Shown: positions 45,015 through 54,995, counted from the stretch's first letter. The stretch: 64,000 nt of DNA from Chitinophaga sp. XS-30 (GCF_008086345.1 NZ_CP043006.1:5941001-6005000), one strand, 5' to 3'. The notes: generated from the sequence alone by a model not told the origin. Numbers and translations are program-made.

Positions 45015-46901
45015 TTATAAAAACAAACTGATCACAAACAATACGATCATCCCGATCACCATGGCAAAGATGTAGAAACCCACCTGCCCGTTCTGCAGCA
45101 ACCGGATACGGCCGCCGCCCCATTTTACGCCTCTGCCTACACCATTCACCAGCGCATCGATACCTGATCTTTCAATTCCTTCCTGGAAGAACCGGCTGAG
45201 CACCATCAGCGGTTTTACGATGATGGCATCGTACAGTTCATCCACATACCACTTGTTCTCCAGCACTTTTGCCAGCCCGGTACTTTCCGCACCATTATCC
45301 GTATAGTTGCTGAATTTGCTGCGGGCGATGAAGATCATCACGATCACCAGCGCGGTGCTCAGCCCCATCAGTCCCCATTCAAGGGCATGGTCCAGATGAT
45401 GCGTATGCTCCGATACCAGTACGGGAGAAAGGTATTCGTGTAGCAGGTGCGGTGCGCCGAATACTGCGGGCAGCCCCACATAACCGCCGATCACCGACAG
45501 TACCGCCAGTATGATCAGGGGCAGGGTGATGGCAGCGGGACTTTCGTGCAGGTGATGTTCCTGCTCATGCGTACCACGGAATTTGCCGCTGAAGGTGATG
45601 TAGTATAAACGGAACATATAGAATGCGGTCATCAGTGCGCCGATCAGTGCCAGGGCATAGATCACTTTGCTGTAGCCGAATGCGTTGGCCAGTATCTCGT
45701 CTTTCGAAAAGAAACCCGAGAGGCCGGGAATCCCCGCGATGGCCAGGCACCCGATCAGGAAGGTAATATTGGTCACAGGCATCCATTTTTTGAGGCCGCC
45801 CATTTTACGGATATCCTGCTCTCCGCCCATGGCATGGATCACGGAACCCGAGCCCAGGAACAGCAGCGCTTTGAAGAAAGCGTGCGTCATCACATGGAAT
45901 ACCGCGGCGGTATAAGCTCCTGTACCGAGGGCGAGGAACATATAACCGAGCTGGCTTACGGTGGAGTAGGCCAGCACTTTTTTGATATCGTTCTGTTTCA
46001 GCGCTATGGAAGCGGCGAGCAATGCCGTTACCAGTCCCACTACGACAATAATGGCCTGGATGTATGGTGCGAGGGAATAGATCACGTTGCTGCGGGCCAC
46101 CATATAGATACCAGCGGTCACCATTGTGGCGGCGTGGATCAGGGCGGACACCGGCGTTGGACCGGCCATGGCATCGGGCAGCCAGGTGTACAGCGGCACC
46201 TGTGCGGATTTACCCATGGCGCCAATAAAAAGCAGCATGGCGATGCCGAACAGGATGACATTCTGCTCACCAAGCCCGGGCACCTGCGCAAATACTTCGG
46301 AAAAAGTAACGGAACCGAATTGCTGTATCATCAGGAAGATGCCGAGCAGGAACCCGAGATCCCCGATGCGGTTCATGATGAATGCCTTGTTGGCCGCTTT
46401 GTTGAAGTTGATATTCTTGAACCAGAACCCGATCAGCAGGTAAGAGCAAAGCCCCACGCCTTCCCATCCGATGAACATCATCACATAGTTGGCGCCCAGC
46501 ACCAGGATGAGCATGGAGAATACGAAGAGGTTGAGATAGGCGAAATAACGGGCGAAGCCTTCGTTACTCTCCTCATGCATATATGAGGTAGAGTAAATAT
46601 GAATGAGGGAGCCAACACCGGTAATGATCAGCAGGAACAAAGCGCTCAGCTGATCTACCTGGAAGGCGAAGGGAATATGAAGGGAACCCACACTGATGAA
46701 ATCGAACAGCGTGATGACCTGCGGGACAAAACCCGGCTGCCTTACTTCAAAGAAGATGAGGAGGCTGATCACAAATGCCGCCAGCACACTACCGCTGCCT
46801 ACAACGCCTGTCAGTGATTTGGGCAAATATTTTCTGCCCAGTCCATTGATCAGGAATCCTAATAATGGTAAGAACGGAACCAGCCATACAAGATGTATCA
46901 T
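45015..46901 (-). CDS. nuoL: NADH-quinone oxidoreductase subunit L
   Basis: 628 residues. Distal proton-pumping subunit of complex I, with the long lateral helix near the C-terminus. Visible blocks: FIGWEGVGLCSYLLIGFW, PLYTWLPDAMAGPTPVSALI, HAATMVTAGIYM and KVLAYSTVSQLGYMFLALG. Length matches the family. It follows nuoK by 24 bases. Confidence 0.97.
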   Translation of the reverse strand: MIHLVWLVPFLPLLGFLINGLGRKYLPKSLTGVVGSGSVLAAFVISLLIFFEVRQPGFVPQVITLFDFISVGSLHIPFAFQVDQLSALFLLIITGVGSLIHIYSTSYMHEESNEGFARYFAYLNLFVFSMLILVLGANYVMMFIGWEGVGLCSYLLIGFWFKNINFNKAANKAFIMNRIGDLGFLLGIFLMIQQFGSVTFSEVFAQVPGLGEQNVILFGIAMLLFIGAMGKSAQVPLYTWLPDAMAGPTPVSALIHAATMVTAGIYMVARSNVIYSLAPYIQAIIVVVGLVTALLAASIALKQNDIKKVLAYSTVSQLGYMFLALGTGAYTAAVFHVMTHAFFKALLFLGSGSVIHAMGGEQDIRKMGGLKKWMPVTNITFLIGCLAIAGIPGLSGFFSKDEILANAFGYSKVIYALALIGALMTAFYMFRLYYITFSGKFRGTHEQEHHLHESPAAITLPLIILAVLSVIGGYVGLPAVFGAPHLLHEYLSPVLVSEHTHHLDHALEWGLMGLSTALVIVMIFIARSKFSNYTDNGAESTGLAKVLENKWYVDELYDAIIVKPLMVLSRFFQEGIERSGIDALVNGVGRGVKWGGGRIRLLQNGQVGFYIFAMVIGMIVLFVISLFL

Positions 46902-46925
46902 CGATCTATACTATTTTTTAAATCC

Positions 46926-47243
46926 TTAGTTTTTCAGCCTGCTGAGAATGTTGATATCCACCGAATGGGTATTGCGGTACATCATCACGATGATCGCCAG
47001 CCCCACGGATACTTCTGCAGCCGCTACCACCATTACAAAGAACACAAAGAGCTGTGCGGCATCCGCATCTATTCTTCCTGCATCCACCCACATTTTTGAG
47101 AAAGCTACCAGCAAAAGGTTCACGGCATTCAGCATCAGCTCTATGCACATGAAAATGATGATCGCATTCCTGCGCATTAATACGCCCATGACACCTATGC
47201 AGAAAAGGGCGATACTCAAGAAAATGTAATATTGAACCGGCAT
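46926..47243 (-). CDS. nuoK: NADH-quinone oxidoreductase subunit K
   Basis: 105 residues from the ATG at 47243 (MPVQYYIFLSIALF); an earlier frame start would overlap nuoJ. Three membrane helices. The conserved glutamates are present in MCIELMLNAVNLLL (helix 2) and the last-helix region VAAAEVSVGLAIIV, both on the proton path. It is 10 bases after nuoJ. Confidence 0.95.
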   Translation of the reverse strand: MPVQYYIFLSIALFCIGVMGVLMRRNAIIIFMCIELMLNAVNLLLVAFSKMWVDAGRIDADAAQLFVFFVMVVAAAEVSVGLAIIVMMYRNTHSVDINILSRLKN

Positions 47244-47253
47244 GAAAATGATT

Positions 47254-47757
47254 TTATTTTTTACCAATGACCACTGCGCCTACCATTGCGCTGAGGAACA
47301 GCACGCTGCTCAGCTCGAAAGGCACTACATAGCTGGTGAATAATGTTTTACCCAGGTTGGCGATCAATCCTATATCCGTGGGATTGCCTGCCTGCACGGC
47401 GGGAAGGCTTGCTTCGCGGAGCGCGCCTACCAGCACCAGCAACAGTGCGCCGCCGCTGATAGCTCCCGCATATTTCAGCCAGTTGCGTTTCTGCGGCTCG
47501 ATATCGGCATTGAGGTTCATCATCATCAGTACGAAAAGGAACAGCACCATAATGGCGCCGGTGTACACGATGAGGTGTACCACGAACAGGAATTGCGCGT
47601 TCAGCATGATGTAATGCCCGGCGATGGCCACAAAGCAAACGATCATGTTCAATACGCTGTTGACGGGATTCTTGCTCAGGATCACCCCCAATGCAGAAGC
47701 AATGGCGATAGCCGAAAGCAGGATGAAGATTATCAGTTCAGTACTCATTGGTCCCAT
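47254..47757 (-). CDS. nuoJ: NADH-quinone oxidoreductase subunit J
   Basis: 167 residues from 47757 (164 if the ATG at 47748 is used). Five membrane helices. The family block LNAQFLFVVHLIVYTGAIMVLFLFVL is present, containing the flexible helix 3 region that couples the quinone site to proton pumping. It starts 6 bases after nuoI. Confidence 0.94.
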   Translation of the reverse strand: MGPMSTELIIFILLSAIAIASALGVILSKNPVNSVLNMIVCFVAIAGHYIMLNAQFLFVVHLIVYTGAIMVLFLFVLMMMNLNADIEPQKRNWLKYAGAISGGALLLVLVGALREASLPAVQAGNPTDIGLIANLGKTLFTSYVVPFELSSVLFLSAMVGAVVIGKK

Positions 47758-47763
47758 TGCTGT

Positions 47764-48288
47764 CTATTGTTCTTTCTTGTTTACAGTTACCGGATGCTTG
47801 GGATCGGGGATCAGCAGATCGTCTTTTCCATAGATAAAGCTTTTGCGCTGGTAATTGGCCGGCGCAAATGTTTCTGTCATATAAATAGCCTCCTTGGGGC
47901 AAGCTTCTTCACAAAAACCGCAGAATATGCAGCGCAGCATATTGATCTCGTAACGGGCGGCATATTTCTCTTCACGATAGAGATGCTCTTCTCCGTCTTT
48001 ACGTTCCGCCGCTTCCATGGTAATGGCTTCAGCGGGACAAGCCACAGCGCACAGACCACAGGCTGTGCAGCGCTCCCTTCCTTCTTCATCCCGGTTCAGC
48101 ACGTGCAGGCCGCGGAATACCGGGCTGAACGGCCGGGTCTCTTCCGGGTAATTCACCGTTGCTTTCTTTTTAAATATATGCGAAAGGGTGATGCCCATGC
48201 CTTTTGCGATGGCCGGCAGGTACATCTTCTCCCAGAATGTCATGGGCCTTCTGTCTACCGGCTGCGCCCTGTTCGTTAATGTTTGCAT
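47764..48288 (-). CDS. nuoI: NADH-quinone oxidoreductase subunit I (two 4Fe-4S clusters)
   Basis: 174 residues from the ATG at 48288; a longer frame would run into nuoH. Peripheral-arm subunit carrying clusters N6a and N6b. Two ferredoxin motifs are complete: C74, C77, C80, C84 (CTACGLCAVAC) and C120, C123, C126, C130 (CIFCGFCEEAC). The C-terminal tail is a little longer and basic. It sits between nuoH and nuoJ in the canonical order. Confidence 0.96.
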   Translation of the reverse strand: MQTLTNRAQPVDRRPMTFWEKMYLPAIAKGMGITLSHIFKKKATVNYPEETRPFSPVFRGLHVLNRDEEGRERCTACGLCAVACPAEAITMEAAERKDGEEHLYREEKYAARYEINMLRCIFCGFCEEACPKEAIYMTETFAPANYQRKSFIYGKDDLLIPDPKHPVTVNKKEQ

Positions 48289-48314
48289 ATATAATGAGTT
48301 TCTTCGTTTAAAAA

Positions 48315-49364
48315 TCAGCCCTGGCGGTACAATACAATTGCTCCTGTAATGAGCATGTTCACCAATGCCAGGGGTATCAGCACTTTCCATCCGAGCTTCA
48401 TCAGCTGGTCATACCGGAAACGCGGCAGCGTCCAGCGGACCCACATGAAAAAGAAGATGAAAGCAAATGTTTTCAGGAATAATGCACCAATGCCCAGGAT
48501 GGTCACCAGATTGGGACTAAGCCCCAGGCTGTCCATATACGGGAAGCTGTACCCGCCGAAATACAGGGTGGCCATCAGCGCGGAGCTGATGAACATGTTG
48601 ATGTATTCGGCAAACAGGTAGAAGCCGAGCTTCATGGAGGAATACTCCAGGTGATAACCGCCGTTCAGTTCGTTCTCCGCTTCCGGAAGGTCGAAGGGGG
48701 TACGGTTACATTCCGCGAATGCGCAGATCAGGAAAATGAAAAAACCTACGGGCTGCAGTACTACATACCAGAGGCCTTCCCGTTGCTGCTCCACAATATC
48801 CTTCAGGCTCAGGGAGCCGCTGAGCATGAACAGTGCGATCAGGGACAACCCCATGGGCAGCTCGTAGGAGATCACCTGCGAGGCGCCGCGGCAGGCGGCC
48901 ATCAGCGAGAATTTATTGTTGGATGCCCATCCGCCGATCATAATACCGTAAACACCCATACCTACAACGGCGATGATCCACAGTACACCGATGTTCACAT
49001 CTGCGATCTGCAGGCTGATATCTTTACCACCGATGTTCAGCACATCTCCCCAGGGGATTACGGCGCTGGTGAGGCAGGCGGTGAGCATGGCCATGGAAGG
49101 GCCGAGCACAAAAAGGAAATGGTTGGCTGTGGCGGGGATGATCTCTTCCTTGAAGAAGAGCTTGCCACCATCGGCCAGCGGTTGCAGCAGGCCGAAGGGG
49201 CCTGCGCGGTTGGGGCCGCGGCGGTCCTGGATCCAGGCTGCCACTTTACGCTCTCCCCAGGTAGAATACATCGCAATTACCAACGAAACAACCAATACCG
49301 CCGATATGAGCAGTAGCTTTTCGATTATAAATAACCAGTCAATTGCTAATAAATGTACAGTCAT
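48315..49364 (-). CDS. nuoH: NADH-quinone oxidoreductase subunit H
   Basis: 349 residues, eight membrane helices. Joins the peripheral arm to the membrane arm and lines the quinone pocket. The signature GERKVAAWIQDRRGPNRAGP near residue 31 and the acidic loop FAECNRTPFDLPEAENELN are intact. 8 bases after nuoG. Confidence 0.96.
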   Translation of the reverse strand: MTVHLLAIDWLFIIEKLLLISAVLVVSLVIAMYSTWGERKVAAWIQDRRGPNRAGPFGLLQPLADGGKLFFKEEIIPATANHFLFVLGPSMAMLTACLTSAVIPWGDVLNIGGKDISLQIADVNIGVLWIIAVVGMGVYGIMIGGWASNNKFSLMAACRGASQVISYELPMGLSLIALFMLSGSLSLKDIVEQQREGLWYVVLQPVGFFIFLICAFAECNRTPFDLPEAENELNGGYHLEYSSMKLGFYLFAEYINMFISSALMATLYFGGYSFPYMDSLGLSPNLVTILGIGALFLKTFAFIFFFMWVRWTLPRFRYDQLMKLGWKVLIPLALVNMLITGAIVLYRQG

Positions 49365-49372
49365 ATCTCGCT

Positions 49373-50470
49373 TTATTGAGCTCCATTGTTTTTAGGAAAA
49401 TCATTAGAATGCGCGGGGCCGTCTATCTTGCTCAGGTCAACCACCGGCATGTTCACTTCACTGACGGTATGAATGTCCATCAGCAATCTTGGGGCGCGGC
49501 CGTCCATCACGTTCGCGATGGTTTCCTGCGGTTTGTGCACACCTACATAATGCCCCTGGGAGATCACGCTGTGGCGGGATATATTGCGGGGGCCTTCAAT
49601 CACCCAGTCCTTCACATCCTTCCGCTCAAAACGGCAGGTATCGCAGATGAATTCCTCCACTTCCCCATATTTGTCTTTCCGTGCGGTCACGCGGAATATC
49701 TCGTCTCCCCGCATCCAAAGCACGGCTTTGCCGGAACATTTATCGCAGCTGCAATGTGCGTCCACCGGCTTGAGGAACCATACGCGGTTCTTGAAGCGTG
49801 CGGTACGGTCGGTCAGTGCGCCAACGGGACAAACATCTATCACATTGCCGATAAAGTCGCTGTCCAGCGAGTTCTGGATATAGGTGCTGATCTCGGAAGC
49901 ATCGCCGCGGCCAAGGATACCGTGGTCGCGTTTGTTCGTCAGCTGGTCAGCCGTGAATACGCAGCGGTAGCAAAGGATGCAGCGGGTCATATGCAGTTTG
50001 ATATGATCTCCGATATCGATCTTGTCGAAAGTTCTTCTTTTGAATTCGTAGCGGGTGGAAGATACGCCGTGCTCGTAGCTGAGGTCCTGCAGGTCGCATT
50101 CACCGGCCTGGTCGCAAACGGGACAGTCCAGCGGATGATTCAGCAGCAGGAATTCCACCACGCCTTTACGGGCATCCAGCACTTCAGGGGAAGTGATGTT
50201 GGCCACTTCCATGCCGTCCATTACGGTGGTGCGGCAGCTGGCCACCAGCTTTGGCATGGGGCGGGGGTCCGCATCCGAGCCTTTGCTGACCTTTACGAGG
50301 CAGGTACGGCATTTACCGCCGCTGCCCTGCAGCTTGGAATAATAACACATCGCAGGCGGCACCACATCGCCTCCGATCATACGGGCAGCGTTCAGGATCG
50401 TAGTGCCCGGCTCCACCTCTACGGGGATGTTATCGATCGTAACCTTGAATAATTTCTTTTCTTCCGCCAT
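49373..50470 (-). CDS. nuoG: NADH-quinone oxidoreductase subunit G, short form
   Basis: 365 residues from the ATG at 50470, less than half of E. coli NuoG (about 900). Ligands for the iron-sulfur chain are present: 2Fe-2S N1b (C42, C54, C57, C79), N5 (H112, C116, C119, C125), N4 (C164, C167, C170, C214) and a further Cys set (C240, C242, C245, C276) like the N7 site at the head of molybdopterin domains. The chain then stops where the large molybdopterin-like domain would follow. Such short NuoG forms occur in Bacteroidetes, so I read it as natural, not broken. Confidence 0.92.
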   Translation of the reverse strand: MAEEKKLFKVTIDNIPVEVEPGTTILNAARMIGGDVVPPAMCYYSKLQGSGGKCRTCLVKVSKGSDADPRPMPKLVASCRTTVMDGMEVANITSPEVLDARKGVVEFLLLNHPLDCPVCDQAGECDLQDLSYEHGVSSTRYEFKRRTFDKIDIGDHIKLHMTRCILCYRCVFTADQLTNKRDHGILGRGDASEISTYIQNSLDSDFIGNVIDVCPVGALTDRTARFKNRVWFLKPVDAHCSCDKCSGKAVLWMRGDEIFRVTARKDKYGEVEEFICDTCRFERKDVKDWVIEGPRNISRHSVISQGHYVGVHKPQETIANVMDGRAPRLLMDIHTVSEVNMPVVDLSKIDGPAHSNDFPKNNGAQ

Positions 50471-50522
50471 TGTTCTGAAACTTTGCATTCACCGGAAAAG
50501 CCTGTCCGGCGAAAATTATTTA

Positions 50523-51890
50523 TTAAGCCGTAGCAACCGGGGCTGCTTCGGGCAAGGGATCTGCGTAATGCGCAAGTCCGAAGTTACGTTTCACCGCTTC
50601 TTCAGGATAGCGCACATGCCATTCGAACTCGTCACGGAAATGACGGATGGCAGCGGCTACCGGCCATGCTGCGGCATCTCCGAGGGGGCAGATGGTGTTG
50701 CCTTCGATCCTGCGCTGGATATCCCACAGCAGGTCGATGTCGCTTTCCTTGCCTTTACCGTTCTCTATATTGAGCAGCACTTTTTTCATCCAGCCGGTGC
50801 CTTCACGGCAGGGGCTGCACTGGCCGCAGCTTTCGTGATGGTAGAAACGCGCGAGCGACATGGTATGGCGCACCACGCATTGATCTTCATCCAGCACAAT
50901 AAAACCGCCGGAACCCATCATGGAGCCGGAGGCAAATCCGCCATCGTTCAGGCTTTCGTACGTCATCATGCGCTGTTCGCCTTTGGCTGTTTTCAGCAGC
51001 AGGTTGGCCGGCAGGATGGGTACGGAAGAACCGCCCGGGATGCATGCCTTCAGGCGTTTGCCGTTCGGGATGCCGCCGCAGTATTCGTCTGAGTAGATGA
51101 ATTCCTCCACGGAAATGTTCATATCTATTTCGTACACGCCTGGTTTGTTGAGATTGCCGCAGGCGGAAATGAGCTTGGTGCCGGTGGATTTACCGGTGCC
51201 GTACTTCGCATATTCATCGCCGCCAATATTGATGATCGGCACTACGGCGGCGAGTGTTTCCACATTGTTCACCACGGTAGGGCATTGCCATAGCCCCTTT
51301 ACAGCGGGGAATGGCGGTTTGATGCGCGGGTTGCCCCGTTTGCCTTCCAGTGATTCGATCAATGCGGTCTCTTCTCCGCAGATGTAAGCGCCGGCGCCGC
51401 GTTGCACATATATCTCCAGGTCAAAGCCGGAGCCCTGGATGTTCTTGCCCAGCCAGCCGTTCTTGCGGGCGTCGCTGATCGCTTCTTCGAGGATATCGGG
51501 GATCCAGGCGTATTCGCCACGGATGTAGATGTAGGTGGTGTTTGCGCCGAGGGCAAAGCTGGAGATCAGCAGCCCTTCAATGAGCAGGTGGGGAATGAAT
51601 TCCATCAGGTAACGGTCCTTGAAGGTCCCTGGCTCCGATTCGTCCGCATTACAAACGAGGTAGCGGGGCACACCTTCCGGTTTTGCCAGGAAGCTCCATT
51701 TCAGGCCGGTAGGGAATCCCGCGCCACCACGGCCGCGCAGGCCGCTTTTCTTCACTTCTTCGGTCACCAGGTCCGGGCTCATGCTCTTCAGGGCCTTTTC
51801 AGCTGCGGCATACCCGCCGTTCTTCCGGTACACATCGTAGTACCGGATGCCTTCTATGTGCGCCTTGTCTAACAGTAATTTACGTCCCAT
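50523..51890 (-). CDS. nuoF: NADH-quinone oxidoreductase subunit F
   Basis: 455 residues. Binds NADH, FMN and 4Fe-4S cluster N3, and is the electron entry of complex I. Marks: GLRGRGGAGFPTGLKW (about 49-64) for FMN, GAYICGEETALIESLEG for NADH, and SCGQCSPCREG for N3. Its presence with nuoE shows that this complex I oxidises NADH itself. nuoE ends 117 bases upstream; nuoG starts 52 bases downstream. Confidence 0.97.
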   Translation of the reverse strand: MGRKLLLDKAHIEGIRYYDVYRKNGGYAAAEKALKSMSPDLVTEEVKKSGLRGRGGAGFPTGLKWSFLAKPEGVPRYLVCNADESEPGTFKDRYLMEFIPHLLIEGLLISSFALGANTTYIYIRGEYAWIPDILEEAISDARKNGWLGKNIQGSGFDLEIYVQRGAGAYICGEETALIESLEGKRGNPRIKPPFPAVKGLWQCPTVVNNVETLAAVVPIINIGGDEYAKYGTGKSTGTKLISACGNLNKPGVYEIDMNISVEEFIYSDEYCGGIPNGKRLKACIPGGSSVPILPANLLLKTAKGEQRMMTYESLNDGGFASGSMMGSGGFIVLDEDQCVVRHTMSLARFYHHESCGQCSPCREGTGWMKKVLLNIENGKGKESDIDLLWDIQRRIEGNTICPLGDAAAWPVAAAIRHFRDEFEWHVRYPEEAVKRNFGLAHYADPLPEAAPVATA

Positions 51891-52007
51891 TGTCTCGCTT
51901 TATAAAATGCTCCCGATGGCGGGAACGGTATAGTTTTTTCAGCTTTTTCTACTTTGGTCAGCCGCCGTTGTGTCACTCACTTCAGCTGCTGTGCCTTGTT
52001 GTGCGGC

Positions 52008-52502
52008 CTAATTCGATTTTGCCCGGCATTCCGCGATGATCTCATCCACTCTTGCCTTTGTCAGGTGCTCTTTATAGAACTTGCCCAACTGCATCATCGG
52101 CGCATAACCGCAGGCGCCGAGGCACTCCACCGTCTTTAAAGAAAAAAGGCCATCTGCGGTGGTTTCACCCACGTTGATGCCCAATCTCTCTTTGATATAT
52201 TCAATGATATTGTCCGAACCACTCAACATACACGGACCGGTATGGCATACCTCGAAGAGATACTTGCCCACCGGCTTGAGGTTGTACATGGAGTAAAAGG
52301 TCGCCACTTCATACACCTCGATGGGCGCTATCTGCAGCAGGGATGCCACATAATCCATCGTTTCCGCACTGAGCCAGCCGCCGAACGATTCCTGGGCCAG
52401 GTGCAGCACCGGAATCAGGGCGCTTTTCTGCTTCCCTTCCGGGTAGCGCGCAATGATCTCTTTTACTTTATTCAGCTTCTCTTCAGAAAATTGAACGGCC
52501 AT
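52008..52502 (-). CDS. nuoE: NADH-quinone oxidoreductase subunit E
   Basis: 164 residues. Thioredoxin-fold subunit with 2Fe-2S cluster N1a. Ligands are in VCHTGPCML (near 84) and CLGACGYAPM (near 130). Partner of NuoF, whose gene follows. The 117-base gap to nuoF is the widest in the operon but contains no convincing terminator. Confidence 0.95.
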   Translation of the reverse strand: MAVQFSEEKLNKVKEIIARYPEGKQKSALIPVLHLAQESFGGWLSAETMDYVASLLQIAPIEVYEVATFYSMYNLKPVGKYLFEVCHTGPCMLSGSDNIIEYIKERLGINVGETTADGLFSLKTVECLGACGYAPMMQLGKFYKEHLTKARVDEIIAECRAKSN

Positions 52503-52573
52503 TTATAAATCTTGCTTTATGATTATTCTTCAAATATCCGCTGCGGTCATTTTGCAGCAGCGAATGGTATCCG

Positions 52574-53794
52574 TTATGCATCCAGTTCCCCGGCGATCAG
52601 GTTCAGGGAGCTCATACAGATGATCGCGTCACTGAGCATTGCACCCTGCACCAGTTCCGGATAGGCCTGGTAATAAATGAAACATGGCCTGCGGAAGTGC
52701 AGCCGGTATGGTGAGCGGCCACCGTCACTGATCAGGTAGAAGCCCAGCTCTCCGTTGGCGCCTTCCACCGGGTTGTACAGTTCTCCCGGTAAAATATCGG
52801 TTTCCCCCATCACAATTTTGAAGTGATAGATGAGCGCTTCCATTTTTGTATATACATCATCCTTGTCAGGCAGGTAATAGGCGGGAACATCGGCATGGAA
52901 AACATCTTCCGGCAATGTTTTCAGCTTTTCCATAGCCTGGCGGATGATGCTGAGGCTTTGCCACATTTCCGCATTGCGTACCAGGAAACGGTCGTACGTG
53001 TCGCCGGTAGTGCCTACGGGAATAGTGAATTCAAAATCTTCATAAGAGCAGTATGGGCTGGCCACGCGAACATCGTAATCTACACCCGTCGCTCTCAGGT
53101 TGGGGCCGGTGAAGCCGTAGTTCATCGCTCTCTCCGCGGTGATCGCCCCAACGCCCTGCGTACGCTCCATGAAGATGCGGTTACGGGTGAAGAGGTTTTC
53201 GAACTCTTTCAGCACGGCAGGGTATTCTGCCAGGAATTTCTCGATCTTCCGGAACGCTTCCGGCGTGAAATTCCTTTCGAAACCGCCTACGCGGCCGATA
53301 TTGGTGGTAAGCCTGGAGCCGCAGATCTCTTCATAGATCTCGTACACCAGCTCACGGTATTGCATGACATACAGGAACCCGGTGAATGCGCCGCTGTCTA
53401 CCCCGATCACGGAGTTGCAGATCAGGTGGTCTGTAATACGGGCCAGTTCCATAATGACCACCCGCAGGTAATCCACACGCTTCGGGGTTTGAATGCCCAG
53501 CAGCTTTTCCACGGTCAGATGCCAGCCCATGTTATTGATGGGGGCGGAGCAGTAATTCAGGCGGTCCGTCAGCGGTGTGATCTGGTAATATGGCCGGCGC
53601 TCCGCGATCTTTTCGAATGCACGGTGGATATACCCTACCGTAGGTACGGTGGATACAATGCGCTCTCCATCCATTTCCATCACGTTCTGGAATACACCAT
53701 GGGTCGCAGGGTGTGTCGGTCCCAGGTTGAGGGTACTGGTCTGCTTCTCTATGGAGCCATCCGGCAGTGTAATATGTTTATGCTCAGACATCAT
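52574..53794 (-). CDS. nuoD: NADH-quinone oxidoreductase subunit D
   Basis: 406 residues (405 if the second ATG is used). The 49-kDa-type subunit forms the quinone cavity with NuoB. Seen: LNLGPTHPATHGVFQNVMEM with the quinone-facing histidine, GYIHRAFEKIAE, and the late IYHFKIVMGE. NuoC and NuoD are separate, not fused as in E. coli. 24 bases after nuoC. Confidence 0.97.
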   Translation of the reverse strand: MMSEHKHITLPDGSIEKQTSTLNLGPTHPATHGVFQNVMEMDGERIVSTVPTVGYIHRAFEKIAERRPYYQITPLTDRLNYCSAPINNMGWHLTVEKLLGIQTPKRVDYLRVVIMELARITDHLICNSVIGVDSGAFTGFLYVMQYRELVYEIYEEICGSRLTTNIGRVGGFERNFTPEAFRKIEKFLAEYPAVLKEFENLFTRNRIFMERTQGVGAITAERAMNYGFTGPNLRATGVDYDVRVASPYCSYEDFEFTIPVGTTGDTYDRFLVRNAEMWQSLSIIRQAMEKLKTLPEDVFHADVPAYYLPDKDDVYTKMEALIYHFKIVMGETDILPGELYNPVEGANGELGFYLISDGGRSPYRLHFRRPCFIYYQAYPELVQGAMLSDAIICMSSLNLIAGELDA

Positions 53795-53818
53795 ATCTAG
53801 CTGAATAAAAAGTAAAAA

Positions 53819-54340
53819 TTAAATCCCGGTGATCCCTCCGCGGCCAAACATCTCGTCATCCTTGTCTACGCGTGACTGGTCTTCCAGCGGAAATTCCTTG
53901 CGCATGGGGAAGTAATCCATTTCATCCACATTCAGGATACGCACCAGGTTCGGATGGCCTACAAAATCAACTCCGTAGAAATCGTATGTTTCCCGTTCCA
54001 TCCAGTTCGCGGTCGCGAATATCTGTGTGGCGGTGAATACCTGCGGTGAATTGATATCGGTGAATACCTTGAAGCGCAGACGCACATTGTCTGCAAAATT
54101 GTGCAGGTGGTAAACCACTGCCAGTTCCTCTCCTGTCCGGTCGGGATAATGCACCGCGGTGAGATCGGTCAGAAAGCGGAAACGCAGGTCCTCTTCATCG
54201 AACAGGAACTGCATTACTTTAAGGTTCAGGTCTTTCGGTGCGTGAAAGGACATCATGCCGAAGGATTCCTCAAAATTCGTCAATGCATCCCCAAACTTCT
54301 CTGCCAGCCTGTTTTTTATGTGCTCGTTCGTCAAAGACAT
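53819..54340 (-). CDS. nuoC: NADH-quinone oxidoreductase subunit C
   Basis: 173 residues. The 30-kDa-type subunit of the peripheral arm, without cofactors. The signature block WMERETYDFYGVDFVGHPN at about 112-130 is clear, followed by RRILNVDEMD-like and FPLEDQSRVDKDD segments. 19 bases after nuoB. Confidence 0.95.
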   Translation of the reverse strand: MSLTNEHIKNRLAEKFGDALTNFEESFGMMSFHAPKDLNLKVMQFLFDEEDLRFRFLTDLTAVHYPDRTGEELAVVYHLHNFADNVRLRFKVFTDINSPQVFTATQIFATANWMERETYDFYGVDFVGHPNLVRILNVDEMDYFPMRKEFPLEDQSRVDKDDEMFGRGGITGI

Positions 54341-54359
54341 GTATAAGCTATTATCGTTT

Positions 54360-54923
54360 CTATTGGATTCCGTAGGAGTTCATCAGGTCTTTATACCGTT
54401 CGGAGTGCCGGCGGCGGAGGCTTTCCTCGCCCACGATGTCCTGGATGCGCATAACGCCGTCCAGGATCGCTTCCGGACGGGGAGGGCAACCCGGTACATA
54501 AACATCCACAGGTATCACCTGGTCTATTCCCTGCAGAACGGAGTAGGTGTCAAAAATACCGCCGCTGCTGGCGCAGGCGCCAACGGCAATTACCCAGCGC
54601 GGTTCCGCCATCTGCAGGTACACCTGACGCAGTACGGGGGCCATCTTTTTGGCAATGGTGCCCATGACCATCAAAAGGTCGCACTGACGCGGGGTAAACC
54701 CGAGACGCTCAGAGCCGAAACGGGCAAGATCATAATGCGCGGCCATCGTGGCCATGAATTCGATACCGCAGCAGGACGTTGCAAAAGGCAGCGGCCAGAT
54801 GGAATTTTTCCTGGCCAGACCGATCACCTTATCGAAAGAAGTGGCAAAAAAACCTTCACCGGAATACCCTTCCGGCATTTCCACCAGCTTGACCTTGTTG
54901 TTGAACTGAACGGGACGAGACAT
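54360..54923 (-). CDS. nuoB: NADH-quinone oxidoreductase subunit B
   Basis: 187 residues. Carries the terminal 4Fe-4S cluster N2 that reduces quinone. The unusual adjacent cysteines are in ATSCCGIEFMAT (near 48), with the other ligands in VGACASSGG and VPGCPPRPEAI. 72 bases after nuoA. Confidence 0.97.
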   Translation of the reverse strand: MSRPVQFNNKVKLVEMPEGYSGEGFFATSFDKVIGLARKNSIWPLPFATSCCGIEFMATMAAHYDLARFGSERLGFTPRQCDLLMVMGTIAKKMAPVLRQVYLQMAEPRWVIAVGACASSGGIFDTYSVLQGIDQVIPVDVYVPGCPPRPEAILDGVMRIQDIVGEESLRRRHSERYKDLMNSYGIQ

Positions 54924-54995
54924 ATCTAAACCCTCCTTATCCTCTTCCCTGTAAACCGGGAAAAGGTATTTTATTAATAGTTAGTTACTTTCTTA

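Noticed and set aside
49373..50470. nuoG as a truncated pseudogene
   Set aside because: The reading frame ends cleanly with full iron-sulfur ligands and tight spacing to nuoH. Short NuoG forms are known in Bacteroidetes.
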